A DNA stretch of 64,000 nt from Musa acuminata AAA Group. Lineage: Eukaryota > Streptophyta > Magnoliopsida > Zingiberales > Musaceae. The stretch covers positions 42,895,501 to 42,959,500 of the forward strand of contig NC_088335.1 in NCBI RefSeq assembly GCF_036884655.1, in the 5' to 3' direction. Positions 62,620 to 64,000 of this stretch are shown here, one piece after another; position 1 is the stretch's first letter; the number at the start of each line of letters is the position of its first letter. The notes beneath the pieces are model-generated. The model saw only the letters and a list, made by a program, of their open reading frames with translations. It was not told the origin of the DNA and ran no database searches. The translations under genes were made by a program, and so were the position numbers.

Positions 62620-63384
62620 ATAAATGGTGGTGTATTATATCAATTTATCAAAGGAGTTTGAAATCTCATAAAATAATTTTTTGTTAAATAATTTATCAAA
62701 AAAACTCAGAGTGTTGATTTTTACCGAATGAAGCTCTCATAATTATTTTTATTAAAAAAAAAATTTAATAATATCTTTGAATCGAATTCTTTTAAATCAT
62801 AATCACGAGTCGATTTGGTTTAATCTAGGCATCACGTGACCTACTTCGAATTAAGTTAAGTCCGACCATAACAGACTGAGTCGATATTATTAAATTTATA
62901 AATAATTTATAATCCGAGTGTAATTAATGCATTCTTATCAAACTAATCTAAGCTTCTTCAAACTACTAAATGATCATAACAAAATGTAATGTGTGTAACT
63001 AATATTATTAAATTGATAATTGAGTATAATTTATTAATTTTTTACCAAATTTATTCAAACTTCATCAAAACTATAAGGATGAGATAATAATATATTTAGT
63101 ATTTTTTAATTTAAAATGATTATAAAAAATTTTAGATTAAACATATGATTGAGTATAACTTGAGTTTAACTCTTTGAATCTTTATTAAATCTATCCAAAT
63201 TTTCTTAACATTACTAAGATGAGATGTTTAATATGTTTAGTATTTTTTTTACTTTTTTATAAATTGAAGATGATTTTATTTTAAAAAAAATTATATAAAA
63301 ATATAATTATAATATATTTTGTAAATGAGTGTAACTTTGAGTGTAGTGATTAATCTAGGTAAAATATGCAAAGAAGGAGATAAA
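62620..63384. repeat. AT-rich DNA with three diverged direct repeats upstream of ClpB
   Basis: TGAGTATAA or TGAGTGTAAC begins blocks near 63021, 63150 and 63326. The first two continue through ATTATTCAAACTT or CTATCCAAATTTT, then AAGGATGAGAT or AAGATGAGAT, then AATATxTTTAGTATTTTT. An older copy may lie near 62910. No gene is visible. This may be a decayed transposon. Confidence 0.5.
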
Positions 63385-64000
63385 TGTGGAGGATAAGGGA
63401 GGGAGTAGCATAGTAGTAGAAAAAAAAAAGGAGGATGATAAGAAGAAAAAAAGAAGGGGTGAGAGAGGTAGACGTGTGGAGGTGAAGTGGAAGGAGGATA
63501 ACGAGGGAGAGAAAGAGGAAGCTAAGTGATAGTAGATAAGATTTTTCTAACTAGGAAATCCTCTATTTTATCGGAAATTTTTTCTATAAATAGGAGAGGG
63601 CATGTTAATGCGTCATGCTTCTTCAATAAAGTTTCTTTAATAATTCTTCTTATTTTCTATTCTTTCCAACATGATATCAAAGTAGGTGAAACAAGCCAGG
63701 CTCCACGGCCATCGAAGCTTGCCTCTCTAACCCTTGCTCGCTCCTTCCCTCTTCTCTTCCATGTGGCCTTTTTCTTCACCAGCCTTGCTTGCATCATCTT
63801 CTCTTCATCTACTGTAACAGCACTGCGGCTTCCTCCTCTATTGTAGCTTCCTTCTCTGTTGTAGCTTTCTCCTCTACTATAGCATCGTTGTAACTTTCTC
63901 CTTTACTACGGCTTCTTCCTCTACTCTATAGCTTTTTCTATTGCTGTCGCATCCATAACAATAGCAACAGCAGCAGCAACGATCTACTTTTACTCTATTC
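63385..64000 (+). mobile_element. Left end of a copia-like LTR retrotransposon, cut by the window edge
   Basis: A TATA-like TCTATAAATAGG (63580-63591) and AATAAA (63626-63631) precede a C/T-rich end TTCTATTCTTTCCAACA (to 63671). ATGATATCAAAGTAGG follows, a decayed form of the initiator-tRNA primer site TGGTATCAGAGC. This order (promoter, poly(A) signal, CCAACA end, primer site) is typical of short copia LTRs. The left border near 63385 (TGTGGAGG) is a guess. The internal part visible (63690-64000) has a 106-codon frame without a gag motif and imperfect CTCCTCTATTGTAGCTT repeats. Confidence 0.6.

Overview
The window is nuclear DNA from a flowering plant. The genes have many GT-AG introns, and the three protein-coding genes are plant-type DDI1, TAF5 and a mitochondrial ClpB. 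There is also a MIR156-type hairpin and several plant retroelement remnants. The AT-rich intergenic DNA and a dispersed repeat family rich in GTACC motifs suggest a non-grass monocot (banana or palm relatives come to mind), but that is a guess and the species cannot be read from the sequence.

Layout. Positions 1-4.4 kb are repeat-rich: part of a long terminal repeat (LTR) on the minus strand, a fragment of the LTR family found again at 35-39 kb, and a 24-bp minisatellite. DDI1 lies on the plus strand (4506-16399, 16 coding exons, 410 aa). About 10 kb of mostly non-coding DNA follows, with GTACC-rich repeats and a decayed coding remnant at 19.0-19.8 kb. A MIR156-like hairpin sits on the minus strand at about 26.4 kb. 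TAF5 is on the minus strand (51821 down to 28377, 19 coding exons, 655 aa). Its 6.5-kb intron 12 holds a nested transposon. A mitochondrial ClpB-type disaggregase is on the minus strand (62344 down to 52959, 10 coding exons, 982 aa), with a heat-shock element about 140 bp upstream of its ATG. The right edge enters a copia-like retrotransposon (LTR end and primer-binding site near 63.67 kb).

The genes are independent, as usual in plants. DDI1 is a ubiquitin-binding aspartic protease and proteasome shuttle, ClpB disaggregates mitochondrial proteins after heat, TAF5 is a scaffold of TFIID, and miR156 represses SPL transcription factors. DDI1 and ClpB both concern protein quality control, but nothing in the sequence shows that their proximity matters.

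All exon models were built by hand from splice signals and reading-frame continuity. Each gene's exons join in frame from ATG to stop. Untranslated ends are not defined. No entirely new system was identified. The most interesting items are the nested transposon in TAF5 intron 12 with its triplicated internal repeat, the miR156 variant, the GTACC repeat family, and two unexplained coding-like stretches (19.0-19.8 kb and 27.6-27.9 kb).
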